The notes beneath the pieces are model-generated. The model was not told the origin of the DNA and searched no databases. It saw only the letters and a program-made list of their open reading frames with translations. A program made the translations under genes and the position numbers. DNA of 49,448 nt from Ruminococcus sp. CAG:488 (lineage in GTDB: Bacteria > Bacillota > Clostridia > Oscillospirales > Acutalibacteraceae): contig HF999636.1 of the NCBI GenBank assembly GCA_000434055.1, positions 1,903 through 51,350 on the forward strand. The letters are read 5' to 3'. Each line of letters opens with the position of its first letter. Positions within the stretch are counted from its first letter, which is position 1. Positions 34,599 to 42,865 of the stretch are shown piece by piece.

Positions 34599-35753
34599 AT
34601 GTCAAGAACAGGGGAAAACATTTATAAGAGGAAAGACGGCCGATGGGAAGCGCGAATTATTCTGGAATATGATTCCAATGGAAAAGCAAAATACAAATAC
34701 TTGTATGCAAAAACATATTCCGAAGCTAAGGCAAAGATGATTCGTGCTCATAGTTTATTTGTAACGACCGCAAAAATGAGTGTCGGCAAAGAAGCCAGTT
34801 ATGAAAGTTGGCTTATAAGATGGCTTCAGTCAAAAAAAATACAAGTTAAGGATTCGACCTATATTCGATACCGTAACATTATAGGCTCACATATCATTCC
34901 GGAACTTGGAAAGTATCCAATCAATAAAATAGGAACATCAATGATGGAAGGCTTTGTATACAACAAGCTTACCTATGGTAGGTTGGATGGAAAGGGTGGC
35001 TTATCTCCGAAAACGATGTCAGATATGCTGACTATAATTAAGGAGTCTTTCAAATACGCTCAAAATTCAGGAGCCAATACTATATGCAGATTTGACGAAA
35101 TCAGCTTCAAACAGAAATCACAAGAGATGCGTGTTCTGAGCGTGGTTGAACAACAACAACTTCTATCAGTTTTGTTTAATGATTTTGACAGAAGTAAAAT
35201 GGGGGTATTTATATGTCTCTATACAGGAATACGCATAGGTGAACTATGTGCGCTTCAATGGAAGGATATCTCGTTCAGTGAAAAAGTGATTGTAATTACA
35301 CATACAATGCAGCGCCTCCAAAACGATGATCCAAATTCCATGCATAAGACGAAGATTGTCATTTCTGAGCCTAAGAGCAAAGCTTCATTAAGAACAATCC
35401 CGCTACCTGATTTTGTGATCAAAGCAATCAAACCTTTTATTGGATCTCCAAACGACTATGTCTTATCAGGAGGGTGCAAAGCAGTGATTGAGCCGAGAAC
35501 AATGCAAAATAGGTTTAAAAAATATTTGAAAGAAGGAAATATTAGTGACGCTAATTTTCATTCACTGCGTCATACTTTTGCAACGAGGTGTGTTGAAGTG
35601 GGCTTTGATGTGAAAACGCTGAGTGAGATTTTGGGACACTCAAGTGTAAAGATAACAATGGATCGGTATATTCATTCTTCAATGGAGTTTAAACGAAGCA
35701 ATATGGAAAAGTTGACTACGTTACAGTTTAGCGAGAGTATTTACCGTCGATAG
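34599..35753 (+). CDS. int: Tyrosine-recombinase integrase of the element
   Basis: This 384-residue integrase has an N-terminal arm-binding domain of the AP2-like type (NIYKRKDGRWEARI, residues 7-20), a core-binding helical domain (60-160), and a catalytic domain with the full tyrosine-recombinase set: Arg212 (TGIRIGELCALQW), Lys261, His321 and Arg324 (HSLRHTFATR), His347 (LGHSS) and nucleophile Tyr357 (MDRYIH). It should catalyse site-specific recombination between the rsmA tail and the circular element. GGGAGG 9 nt upstream fixes the start. The gene sits between the copies of a 33-bp inverted repeat. Confidence 0.95.
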   Translation: MSRTGENIYKRKDGRWEARIILEYDSNGKAKYKYLYAKTYSEAKAKMIRAHSLFVTTAKMSVGKEASYESWLIRWLQSKKIQVKDSTYIRYRNIIGSHIIPELGKYPINKIGTSMMEGFVYNKLTYGRLDGKGGLSPKTMSDMLTIIKESFKYAQNSGANTICRFDEISFKQKSQEMRVLSVVEQQQLLSVLFNDFDRSKMGVFICLYTGIRIGELCALQWKDISFSEKVIVITHTMQRLQNDDPNSMHKTKIVISEPKSKASLRTIPLPDFVIKAIKPFIGSPNDYVLSGGCKAVIEPRTMQNRFKKYLKEGNISDANFHSLRHTFATRCVEVGFDVKTLSEILGHSSVKITMDRYIHSSMEFKRSNMEKLTTLQFSESIYRR

Positions 35754-35807
35754 AATGGTCATGAAAAGTGGAATAGATCTTGTTGTATAAGGATTATTCT
35801 TTTTTAT

Positions 35808-35840
35808 TTCGTCAAGGGGAATACTCTACGAAAACATTTG
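35808..35840. repeat. Right copy of the 33-bp inverted repeat
   Basis: This is the perfect reverse complement of 34373-34405, located between the integrase stop and the XRE regulator start. It ends 3 nt before the regulator's ribosome binding site, so inversion between the copies could change the sequence upstream of the regulator and cargo genes. Confidence 0.85.
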
Positions 35841-35857
35841 CCTGAGGAGGGCAAAAG

Positions 35858-36409
35858 ATGGGAAGCACATTTTGGTCAATTACAAAAGAGGAGAAGGAGA
35901 AACTCATAACTACACTTACACCGGAATTAGCTGTGCTAAGAGCAAAAGCAGGCTTATCGCAAGAGGAATTGTCAGATTTGATTGGAGTGTCACGGCAAAC
36001 ATATAGTGCGATTGAGCGCGGCGCCAAGCAGATGTCATGGTCAACATTTCTTTCTCTTATTCTGTTTTATGATTGCAACCGGAAGACGCATCAGGCTTTT
36101 AAATCGATTGAAGCTATATCGCAAGAGCTTATGCTTGTTTTTAATGCCGGAAATTCGGCACAAGAAGTGAAGCTGAATTTGTTCTTGGATGACAGGACAA
36201 ATGCCATAATCGAGAAGTTGGATGAACAGGCTATACGTTCAATTAAGACAATGATTATGGTCGAATACGCAAGGTGTACTTCGACTCCTGGAGAAGTAAT
36301 TGTGAAATCTTTTGACGGCATGAATTTTAATGTACCGGTTATTCCAAGCGCAAAGTCAAAAGCAGCACATCAATCAATTAAGGAGATTAAGCAAGCACAT
36401 GAAAAATAA
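35858..36409 (+). CDS. XRE-family transcriptional regulator
   Basis: This 183-residue protein has an N-terminal XRE/Cro helix-turn-helix (about residues 24-76, LRAKAGLSQEELSDLIGVSR and on). A C-terminal part of about 100 residues has no recognised domain and could bind a ligand or a partner. GAGGAGG 8 nt upstream supports the start. It overlaps the following ImmA-type peptidase by 11 bp. Pairs of this type (repressor plus ImmA peptidase) control excision in elements such as ICEBs1, and a similar role is inferred here. Confidence 0.85.
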   Translation: MGSTFWSITKEEKEKLITTLTPELAVLRAKAGLSQEELSDLIGVSRQTYSAIERGAKQMSWSTFLSLILFYDCNRKTHQAFKSIEAISQELMLVFNAGNSAQEVKLNLFLDDRTNAIIEKLDEQAIRSIKTMIMVEYARCTSTPGEVIVKSFDGMNFNVPVIPSAKSKAAHQSIKEIKQAHEK

Positions 36410-37070
36410 CACAGCTAAACAAAATGCCGAATCTTTTCAGAAACAGTTTTCTGTTTATTCCGTTACATACCCGGCACTCAAAGAAGCAGTAGAAACGCAA
36501 GGTTACACAGTTGTTGAATTCAGCCACATATGTAATGAGAAAGCTGTTGCCTGCTTGATAGATGCTTTGAATATCTCTGATGCAGTCCTACGGTCAAAAG
36601 GCTTTACTTATGCAGATTGTGACCACAGAGTGGTTTTTATACACGAGGATTTGTCTGATGATGAAAAGCTGATGATTTTGGCCCATGAAGAAGGACACAT
36701 TTTTTGCAGACACATGAACACCTCCCCGATTATCGGACAAGATGTACAGGACGAATATGAGGCCAATGAGTTTGCACATTACCTTTTGAATCCGGGTTGT
36801 TGCAGTAAAATAAAGAGTACTTTTCACCGGCATAAAAAATTGATTCTTGCTTTGATAATTGCACTTGCTTTGCTCTCTGCTGCAATTTCAACTCTTTATT
36901 ATACCCATGAAAAGCAATCGTATTACGGAGAATATTATATAACAGAGTCGGGAAGCAAGTATCACAAGAAAGATTGTATTTTTGTTAAGGATAAGACTAA
37001 TATCCATAGAATGTCAAATTATGAATTTGAAAGCGGCGAGTATGAGCCGTGCAGGATTTGTTTGCCTTGA
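36399..37070 (+). CDS. ImmA/IrrE-like metallopeptidase with a membrane helix and C-terminal Cys/His tail
   Basis: This 223-residue protein has an ImmA/IrrE-type zinc peptidase domain with HEEGH (96-100) and the downstream EYEANEFAHYLL containing the third ligand (Glu119 or Glu121). Then, unusually, comes a membrane helix (148-167) and a small C-terminal domain with YHKKDC (188-193) and PCRIC (217-221), a Cys/His pattern that may bind metal. ImmA-type enzymes cleave repressors, and the overlapping XRE gene is the likely substrate. The membrane and tail parts suggest the peptidase is regulated by a signal at the envelope. The start at 36399 has AAGGAG 14 nt upstream, a rather long spacing. Confidence 0.8.
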   Translation: MKNNTAKQNAESFQKQFSVYSVTYPALKEAVETQGYTVVEFSHICNEKAVACLIDALNISDAVLRSKGFTYADCDHRVVFIHEDLSDDEKLMILAHEEGHIFCRHMNTSPIIGQDVQDEYEANEFAHYLLNPGCCSKIKSTFHRHKKLILALIIALALLSAAISTLYYTHEKQSYYGEYYITESGSKYHKKDCIFVKDKTNIHRMSNYEFESGEYEPCRICLP

Positions 37071-37111
37071 TGCTGAGCATCTAAGAATAAAAATAAAATG
37101 GAGGAAGATAA

Positions 37112-38074
37112 ATGAATGAGTATGTCGGTAAAGTCTGCCCGTATTGCAAGACGGAGATCAGAGAAGGAGACGATGTGAAGGCTTGCCACGAGTGCGGTAT
37201 TCCTCATCATGCAGCCTGTTGGGAAGAGAACAAAGGCTGTACCACTTTTGGATGTAAGCAGCAGCACTACGAGGAGCAGCACACTAATCCGACGGATGTG
37301 TGCTCCAACTGTGGTGCTCCATTAGGTGACGGACAGGCATTTTGTCCCAAGTGCGGAACCTCGAAGAATGCCACAAAGAAAAATGTTTGCGGTAAATGCG
37401 GTGCTGAACTGCAAGATGAGCAGGCTTTTTGTCCGAGGTGCGGTCAGAAGGTTGGGCTTGCAGTTGATACTGGCGTAAGTTCCGCTATTAATCATTTTAA
37501 TGACGGCGTTGAAAAGAAAAAGAAGAAGTCCAAAGCACTTCCTGTTATTATTGCTGTCGTGTTGGTGGCCTGTATTGGTATCGGTGTAGTGGTATCCAAT
37601 TTCATGGGACAAAAGAAAGCAGAAGAAGCATACAATGATTACATTGCCAACGTTGAAGAATTTTTGTCCGTATCCTTGGATGCAGGCTCTAACCTTGAAG
37701 ATATCGCTGATACCATTCAGACATATTGGTATGAAAATATTTGGGAACATAAGCACGGTTCCGACATCAATGATGCAATCCTCTACGCAATGAATGATAA
37801 GGCTGACGAAAAAGCCCAGGCTGAAACATATGATGCGCAGATGAAGTCCCTGTATTCCAAAATTAAGAGTGTTCCGGACGGAATATCAGATGAGGACAAG
37901 AACGAAATTGAGGAACTTTGCGAAGCAGTAAAAGATCTTTACAACGTGTACACCGACTTTTACAGTTTAGCCACCGATCCCTCCGGCAACTATAATTCGT
38001 ATAGCAACGATAACAACGAAACTACGGATGATTTTCTCTCTTGCTATCGTGCTTTGGATAATTTGATTGACTAA
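37112..38074 (+). CDS. RING-type zinc protein 1 (candidate E3-like ligase) with zinc ribbons and membrane helix
   Basis: This 320-residue protein starts with a prokaryotic RING finger: Cys9, Cys12, Cys25, Cys28, His32/33, Cys36, Cys43 and Cys48 (CPYC, CHECGIPHHAACW, GCTTFGC). Two zinc ribbons follow (Cys64/67/78/81 and Cys93/96/107/110). A Lys-rich stretch then precedes a single membrane helix (144-164) and an about 155-residue helical C-terminal domain with the family-like ending FLSCYRALDNLID. By the positive-inside rule the RING is cytoplasmic and the C-terminal domain lies outside. In eukaryotes RING fingers recruit charged E2; here an E2-like gene lies four genes on, so an E3-like role is inferred. 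GGAGG supports the start. Confidence 0.85.
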   Translation: MNEYVGKVCPYCKTEIREGDDVKACHECGIPHHAACWEENKGCTTFGCKQQHYEEQHTNPTDVCSNCGAPLGDGQAFCPKCGTSKNATKKNVCGKCGAELQDEQAFCPRCGQKVGLAVDTGVSSAINHFNDGVEKKKKKSKALPVIIAVVLVACIGIGVVVSNFMGQKKAEEAYNDYIANVEEFLSVSLDAGSNLEDIADTIQTYWYENIWEHKHGSDINDAILYAMNDKADEKAQAETYDAQMKSLYSKIKSVPDGISDEDKNEIEELCEAVKDLYNVYTDFYSLATDPSGNYNSYSNDNNETTDDFLSCYRALDNLID

Positions 38075-38096
38075 AAAACATAAAGGAGTAATTAAA

Positions 38097-38855
38097 ATGG
38101 CAAAAGTTAATGTTGTTATCGTTGATGCAACCGGTAACAAAGAACAAAAGGTAGGTCTGCCGGATGATATCAAGTGCGGCATCATCATGGTAAAGCTGGT
38201 GGAAAAAATTAAGCTTCCATCTGTTGGTCCTGATGGTAATCCTATTAGTTATAAGTTCATTCACAAAGTAACCGGCAGACAACTTCTCGAGTCTCAAACG
38301 CTTGCGGAGGCCGGCATTAAAGACGGAGATGTTCTTCGCCTTCAGCCGGAGATTACGGCAGGTGCATTTTGTACTAAATGTGGCACGGAAATAAAAGAGA
38401 ACGATACTGCTTGCCCTAATTGCGGCACAGAGGTAAAAGAATTCGATGCTTTTTATTCTGATAGCGACAACAGAGAAGAACAACCGACCCTGGATGTTTC
38501 CCAATTTACAAAAGTGAAAAGACAAGCAACAAATTATTCAACCGTAGAACAGAAGGCGGAAGAATTGTCAAATAAGCTATCCAAAGGCAGCACATTTTTT
38601 CCAATCGGAGGAATCATTTCTGGAATTCTCTCGGTGATTTTCGGAATCATCATGTTTGGTAAAAATGTGGGATATTATGAAGTTTCCTCTTCGTATGGCG
38701 GTGATGCTTATACAGGCATTCAAAATGCAGCTGCACAGACAGCAAACAATGTGATGGCTCTGAGTGAGATAACAAAAAACGGTTTTGCGTTCTTCCTTAT
38801 TGCCGTTGGACTTATTGCAATATTCTATTTTGCGTCTAAGCTGAACAAAAAATAA
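38097..38855 (+). CDS. YukD-like ubiquitin-fold protein fused to a zinc ribbon and two membrane helices
   Basis: This 252-residue protein opens with a ubiquitin-like beta-grasp domain (residues 3-87) of the YukD/EsaB type: VNVVIVDATGNKEQKVGLPD, a central helix MVKLVEKIKLP, YKFIHKVTGRQLLESQTLAE and GIKDGDVLRLQPE. The strand ends at LRLQPEITAG (Gly89), and a zinc ribbon begins at once (Cys92, Cys95, Cys106, Cys109). After a linker come two membrane helices (about 168-188 and 229-247). A free Gly tail like that of ubiquitin is absent as encoded; processing after Gly89 would create one. AAAGGAG lies 8 nt upstream of the start. E1 follows 11 nt later. Confidence 0.85.
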   Translation: MAKVNVVIVDATGNKEQKVGLPDDIKCGIIMVKLVEKIKLPSVGPDGNPISYKFIHKVTGRQLLESQTLAEAGIKDGDVLRLQPEITAGAFCTKCGTEIKENDTACPNCGTEVKEFDAFYSDSDNREEQPTLDVSQFTKVKRQATNYSTVEQKAEELSNKLSKGSTFFPIGGIISGILSVIFGIIMFGKNVGYYEVSSSYGGDAYTGIQNAAAQTANNVMALSEITKNGFAFFLIAVGLIAIFYFASKLNKK

Positions 38856-38866
38856 GGAGGATTCTA

Positions 38867-40051
38867 ATGCCAACAGATTTTGAATTGAATACTTCTGATT
38901 TTGAAGAAGATCGCTACAGCCGTTTGCGACTGATTCCGTGGTGGAATCAAGATCGCCTGAAAAATGCTACAATTATGGTTGTAGGCGCAGGTGCAATAGG
39001 AAATGAGCTGATTAAGAACCTTGCGCTTCTTGGAATTGGGCGTATTCTTATCTATGATATGGATGCGATTGAAAGCACAAATCTTACTCGCTCTATTCTC
39101 TATCGGGCAAAAGATGTTGGACGCTACAAAGCTGAAGTTGCCGCAGAACGGGCGGTTGAAATTAACCCTGATGTCAGGGCGAAAGCTTTTATTGCCAATA
39201 TCATCGACGATGTTGGATTGGGTGTTTTTCGCAGAATGAATGTCGTACTTGGCGGACTTGACAATCGAGAGGCCCGATTAGCAATCAACCAGTCCTGCTA
39301 TAAGGTGAATCGTCCTTGGATAGATGGGGCGATTGAAGCCTTGAACGGCTTTGCGAGAGTGTTTGTTCCGGGTCACGGAGCATGCTATGAATGTACCATG
39401 ACAGAGATGGACTGGCGGCTTATTAACAAGCGAAAATCCTGCGCTCTGCTGACACATGAGCAAATGGCAGAAGGAAAAATTCCAACTACTCCAACATCCT
39501 CTTCCGTAATCGCCGGTATACAAGTACAGGAAATGTTGAAACTGCTTCATGCGGATCGGAAGCTTCCTACGCTTGCCGGCAAAGGATACGTGTTCAATGG
39601 CCTTACTCATGATTCTTATGTAGTTGAGTATCAGCGCAAGGACGACTGTATGAGCCACGACACATATGAGAATATCATCGAAAAGCCTTGGTCCGCACGG
39701 ACAACTTCTATCAAAAAAATACTTACAATGATCCGTAGTGAGCTTGGCGAAAAAGCAGTTCTTGATTTTGATCGAGACATTGCAACAACAGCAAAATGTA
39801 TCTGTGAAGAAAGTAAACCTCTTTTTACTCCTGTCCATAAGTTGAAAAGCGATATGATGATCTGCCCGAAATGCGGTGGGCAGATGACATTTGACAGTAT
39901 ACATTCTATTACGGGTGATGAGGATTTCTTAGAAAAAACACCCATAGAAATTGGCATACCCCTGTTGCACATTGTCGGAGGCAGAATCGGAATGGACACT
40001 ACCTACTATGAATTCACCTCTGATGAAGCAGAAGTGTTTGAAAATCTGTAA
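38867..40051 (+). CDS. E1-like (ThiF/MoeB/UBA) activating enzyme
   Basis: This 394-residue protein has an adenylation domain: GAGAIG (40-45), LIYDMDAIESTNLTR (61-75) with the NTP-binding Asp and Arg, KAEVAAERAVEINP, and VLGGLDNREARLAIN. A CYEC pair (173-176) binds zinc with a later pair, and Cys192 in KRKSCALL, followed by TTPTS (207-211), is placed like the catalytic cysteine of ubiquitin E1 enzymes. A C-terminal extension (from about 260) has CIC (311-313) and CPKCGG (333-338). It should adenylate a beta-grasp C-terminus and pass it to Cys192 and then to the E2-like partner. AGGAGG precedes the start. It is the only cargo protein without a predicted membrane segment. Confidence 0.9.
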   Translation: MPTDFELNTSDFEEDRYSRLRLIPWWNQDRLKNATIMVVGAGAIGNELIKNLALLGIGRILIYDMDAIESTNLTRSILYRAKDVGRYKAEVAAERAVEINPDVRAKAFIANIIDDVGLGVFRRMNVVLGGLDNREARLAINQSCYKVNRPWIDGAIEALNGFARVFVPGHGACYECTMTEMDWRLINKRKSCALLTHEQMAEGKIPTTPTSSSVIAGIQVQEMLKLLHADRKLPTLAGKGYVFNGLTHDSYVVEYQRKDDCMSHDTYENIIEKPWSARTTSIKKILTMIRSELGEKAVLDFDRDIATTAKCICEESKPLFTPVHKLKSDMMICPKCGGQMTFDSIHSITGDEDFLEKTPIEIGIPLLHIVGGRIGMDTTYYEFTSDEAEVFENL

Positions 40052-40066
40052 AGGAGACACAACCAT

Positions 40067-41941
40067 ATGACCGCGAGAATGAGACGACTTGCCTCAGACT
40101 ATGAGGAAATCAAGAAAAACTTTGCCGGTCACAAGAATATTATTGTAACTGCAATCGGTACCGAACCGCCCGAGAAATACCATGTTACATATTTTGTGAA
40201 CGGCATCTATCTTCTACCGGATGGTAGAATCGAAACATTGGGTAGACATGAAGTTGAAATTACGCTTCATGCCGACTATCCTCGTTACAAGCCTATTTGC
40301 AAAATTTTGACTCCCATTTGGCATCCGAATTTTCGTGATGGTCAGATCTGCATTGGTGATATATGGGGAGCAGGCGAATCGCTAAGTGATATTATAATCA
40401 ATATCGGTGACATGATTCAGTATAAATCATGGAACTCTTTTAGCCCTTTGTCGGCTGAGGCCGCAAAATGGGCGATGGAGAACAAGCATCTTTTTCCTGT
40501 TGGAAATATAAATCTTAATGTGGCTGACTATGCTTCTTCCAAAGAACCGATTGAAATTGATTTGTTTGACGAAGAAAAAGCCGAAAGCATTGATGAACCT
40601 ATGTTAACAACTGCACAAGAGAGTAAGAACGGCACTCAGTCGATGCCTGAAGAAAAAGATGAGAACGATTTTGAAATCACAGCAGAAGAATTGGCTGGGA
40701 TTGAGTATGTCCCTACTGCACAAAGAATGCAAACCGTTTCTCATGGTGGTAATGTCAAGGGCAATAAGCTGAACTTTAAAACTGTATTAGTCAAGGGCCT
40801 TCTTTGGGCACTAATCGGTGCTTTTATAGGGTTTGGAATCTCAGAACTGACCGACAATAATATAACCGGTGATGTTGCCGCTGCTAATCTTAGCGGACAC
40901 TCTGAACTTGTGGACTATTTTGAATACCGTGAAAAGGCAGACGCGGCATTTGACAAAGCCTTTGATGAATTTGAGCGTTACTGTAAAAAAGAAGGTGAGG
41001 ATACCGGCTCTACCACAGCCTTTAAGACTTGGCATTCTTCCGTTGCGTCTTCTGAAGCGAAAAGCTTGTTAGATGACTATTCAATGTATGACGATAAAGC
41101 CGATGAGGCACTTTATGATGCTTACCGCGACAAATACAATAGTGATGAGGATAAACTTGAAAACACAATTGCTACGGTAACAAGAACCGGAACTGCGTTG
41201 TGGTCGGCGGTCATCGCACTCTTTATCGGACTGTTTTTAGGAATCGGTGAGGGCATTTACTATGGCTCCAAAGAAAAAGCGGTAAAATATGCTTTGATCG
41301 GTGCCGGTGTGTCTCTGCCTATTGGATTTGTGAGCGGATATCTTGCACAGTGGATGTATTCAAGTCTGCTGGGCGATGATCCTGCTGACTTTACCGCTGC
41401 GTTCGTGCGTGGCTTAGTCTGGGCAATCATGGGACTTGGTATCGGCATGGCAGTTGGTCTGATCAAGCCTGAAAAGAAGAGAATCCTGTTTTGCTCCCTT
41501 GGAGGATTGGTCGGAGCTTTTGCGGGCGGCTTCTTATTCAACTATGTTTGTAAGATAATTTCCGATGACGTTGTAGCGAGAGGGGTGGCTATTGTCATTA
41601 TGGGCATGCTGATCGGTGTTGGCGTCGGATTGCTCGAACAGTTTGCAAAGGCCGCTTGGCTTAAGGTTATTCGCGGAGAGTTTGAGGGAAAGGAATACCT
41701 TGTTTTTGCCGGTACCACCAGTATTGGCAACAACGGGAAAAACACCATTGTTCTGTTTAAGGACAAACTTGTCGGTCCGCATCATTGCGACATTACGCTT
41801 GAAGGCAGTAAATATGTTCTGGTTGACTGCGGAACGCCGATGGGAACTATCGTAAACGGACAGAAAGTTGCACGGCATATCTTGCGCCAGGGCGATGCCA
41901 TTGCAATCGGAAATTCTGTACTTGTGTTTAATACAAAATAA
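40067..41941 (+). CDS. E2-like conjugating domain fused through six membrane helices to an FHA domain
   Basis: This 624-residue protein begins with an E2/UBC fold (residues 1-150): TYFVNGIYLLPDGRIE, then ITLHADYPRYKPICKI, then the hallmark HPN (86-88), with the candidate catalytic Cys95 in GQICIGDIW and a C-terminal helix SAEAAKWAMENK. An acidic linker follows. Six membrane helices (about 242-260, 376-398, 408-430, 446-466, 472-494, 504-524) come next, with an extracytoplasmic loop of about 115 residues after the first. The end (542-622) is an FHA domain: TTSIGNNGKN, HHCDI, GTIVNGQKVA, LRQGDAIAIG. FHA domains bind phosphothreonine, which suggests phosphorylation-dependent targeting. GGAGA 13 nt upstream supports the start. 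Confidence 0.88.
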   Translation: MTARMRRLASDYEEIKKNFAGHKNIIVTAIGTEPPEKYHVTYFVNGIYLLPDGRIETLGRHEVEITLHADYPRYKPICKILTPIWHPNFRDGQICIGDIWGAGESLSDIIINIGDMIQYKSWNSFSPLSAEAAKWAMENKHLFPVGNINLNVADYASSKEPIEIDLFDEEKAESIDEPMLTTAQESKNGTQSMPEEKDENDFEITAEELAGIEYVPTAQRMQTVSHGGNVKGNKLNFKTVLVKGLLWALIGAFIGFGISELTDNNITGDVAAANLSGHSELVDYFEYREKADAAFDKAFDEFERYCKKEGEDTGSTTAFKTWHSSVASSEAKSLLDDYSMYDDKADEALYDAYRDKYNSDEDKLENTIATVTRTGTALWSAVIALFIGLFLGIGEGIYYGSKEKAVKYALIGAGVSLPIGFVSGYLAQWMYSSLLGDDPADFTAAFVRGLVWAIMGLGIGMAVGLIKPEKKRILFCSLGGLVGAFAGGFLFNYVCKIISDDVVARGVAIVIMGMLIGVGVGLLEQFAKAAWLKVIRGEFEGKEYLVFAGTTSIGNNGKNTIVLFKDKLVGPHHCDITLEGSKYVLVDCGTPMGTIVNGQKVARHILRQGDAIAIGNSVLVFNTK

Positions 41942-41964
41942 TGTATTCGGAGGCGAGCGATATT

Positions 41965-42861
41965 GTGAAATCGGTCAGAGTGTTACTCCCTTTACTGATG
42001 GTGGCGGCGATATTTTTCGCCTCTGCTTTATCAACAAACGCAATCGGATTTGATGCCGAAGAAGCATATAAATCAGTTTTTGTTGTCTATTCGGGAAAAT
42101 CCCTGGGCAGTGGATTTGCCATTGGCAAGAATTGCATCATTACTAACGCTCATGTTGTTAATGATGTAAACAGTATTATGGTCGTGACTTATGAAGGCAC
42201 TGAATATACAGCTTCTCTGCTTGGCATTAATGAGGATGAAGACATTGCTGTTCTTATAATTGAGGATGCAACGGTTCCTTATTTGAGGATGACAGATTTA
42301 TCAACCGTGAAAATCGGAGACGACATCTATGCAATCGGTGCACCTAAAGGAATGGCATATACTCTTACAAAGGGTACAGTTTCTTCAAAAAATAGGATTA
42401 TCAAAGAGAGAGCCTATATTCAAATTGATGCTGCAATTAATGAAGGAAATAGCGGCGGTCCGCTCCTAAATGATAGCGGTGAAGTTCTTGGAATGAACAC
42501 ACTGAAAATAAACGATAGTGAAGGAATTGGATTGTCTATACCAACCGACAGAATAGAAAACTATTTGAAATCGCTTGGTGTTGAAACAGACGAAAACGGC
42601 AATGTATCTGATTCACTTAAATTGCCGGATACAGTTAACCCGGTTGACAATCCATCCGATGCCGAAAAAGGCAAGAAATCTAATCAGAATGAAGAACACG
42701 GCCTTACGACAACAGCCTATATTGTAATCGGAATTGCAACGGTATCGCTGATTGGAAACATCATTTTAAGCATTTTGCTTATATATCAAAGAAAAAAGAA
42801 TTTAACCATAAAGTATGATCCATCAGAACGGACTGACTTCGAAATTGACATATGGGAGTGA
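41965..42861 (+). CDS. Secreted/anchored trypsin-like serine protease (HtrA-type S1C)
   Basis: This 298-residue protease has a signal peptide (residues 1-26, KSVRVLLPLLMVAAIFFASA), a trypsin-like domain with the triad His63 (TNAHVV), Asp93 (DEDIAVL) and Ser163 (GNSGGP), and a C-terminal membrane helix (about 250-275) with a short charged tail. No PDZ domain is seen, unlike DegP/HtrA. The catalytic part should be outside the cell. The GTG start at 41965 has GGAGG 11 nt upstream and gives a clean signal peptide; an ATG at 41941 overlaps the stop of the previous gene and is in frame. The next gene starts 4 nt downstream. Confidence 0.88.
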   Translation: MKSVRVLLPLLMVAAIFFASALSTNAIGFDAEEAYKSVFVVYSGKSLGSGFAIGKNCIITNAHVVNDVNSIMVVTYEGTEYTASLLGINEDEDIAVLIIEDATVPYLRMTDLSTVKIGDDIYAIGAPKGMAYTLTKGTVSSKNRIIKERAYIQIDAAINEGNSGGPLLNDSGEVLGMNTLKINDSEGIGLSIPTDRIENYLKSLGVETDENGNVSDSLKLPDTVNPVDNPSDAEKGKKSNQNEEHGLTTTAYIVIGIATVSLIGNIILSILLIYQRKKNLTIKYDPSERTDFEIDIWE

Positions 42862-42865
42862 AAAA

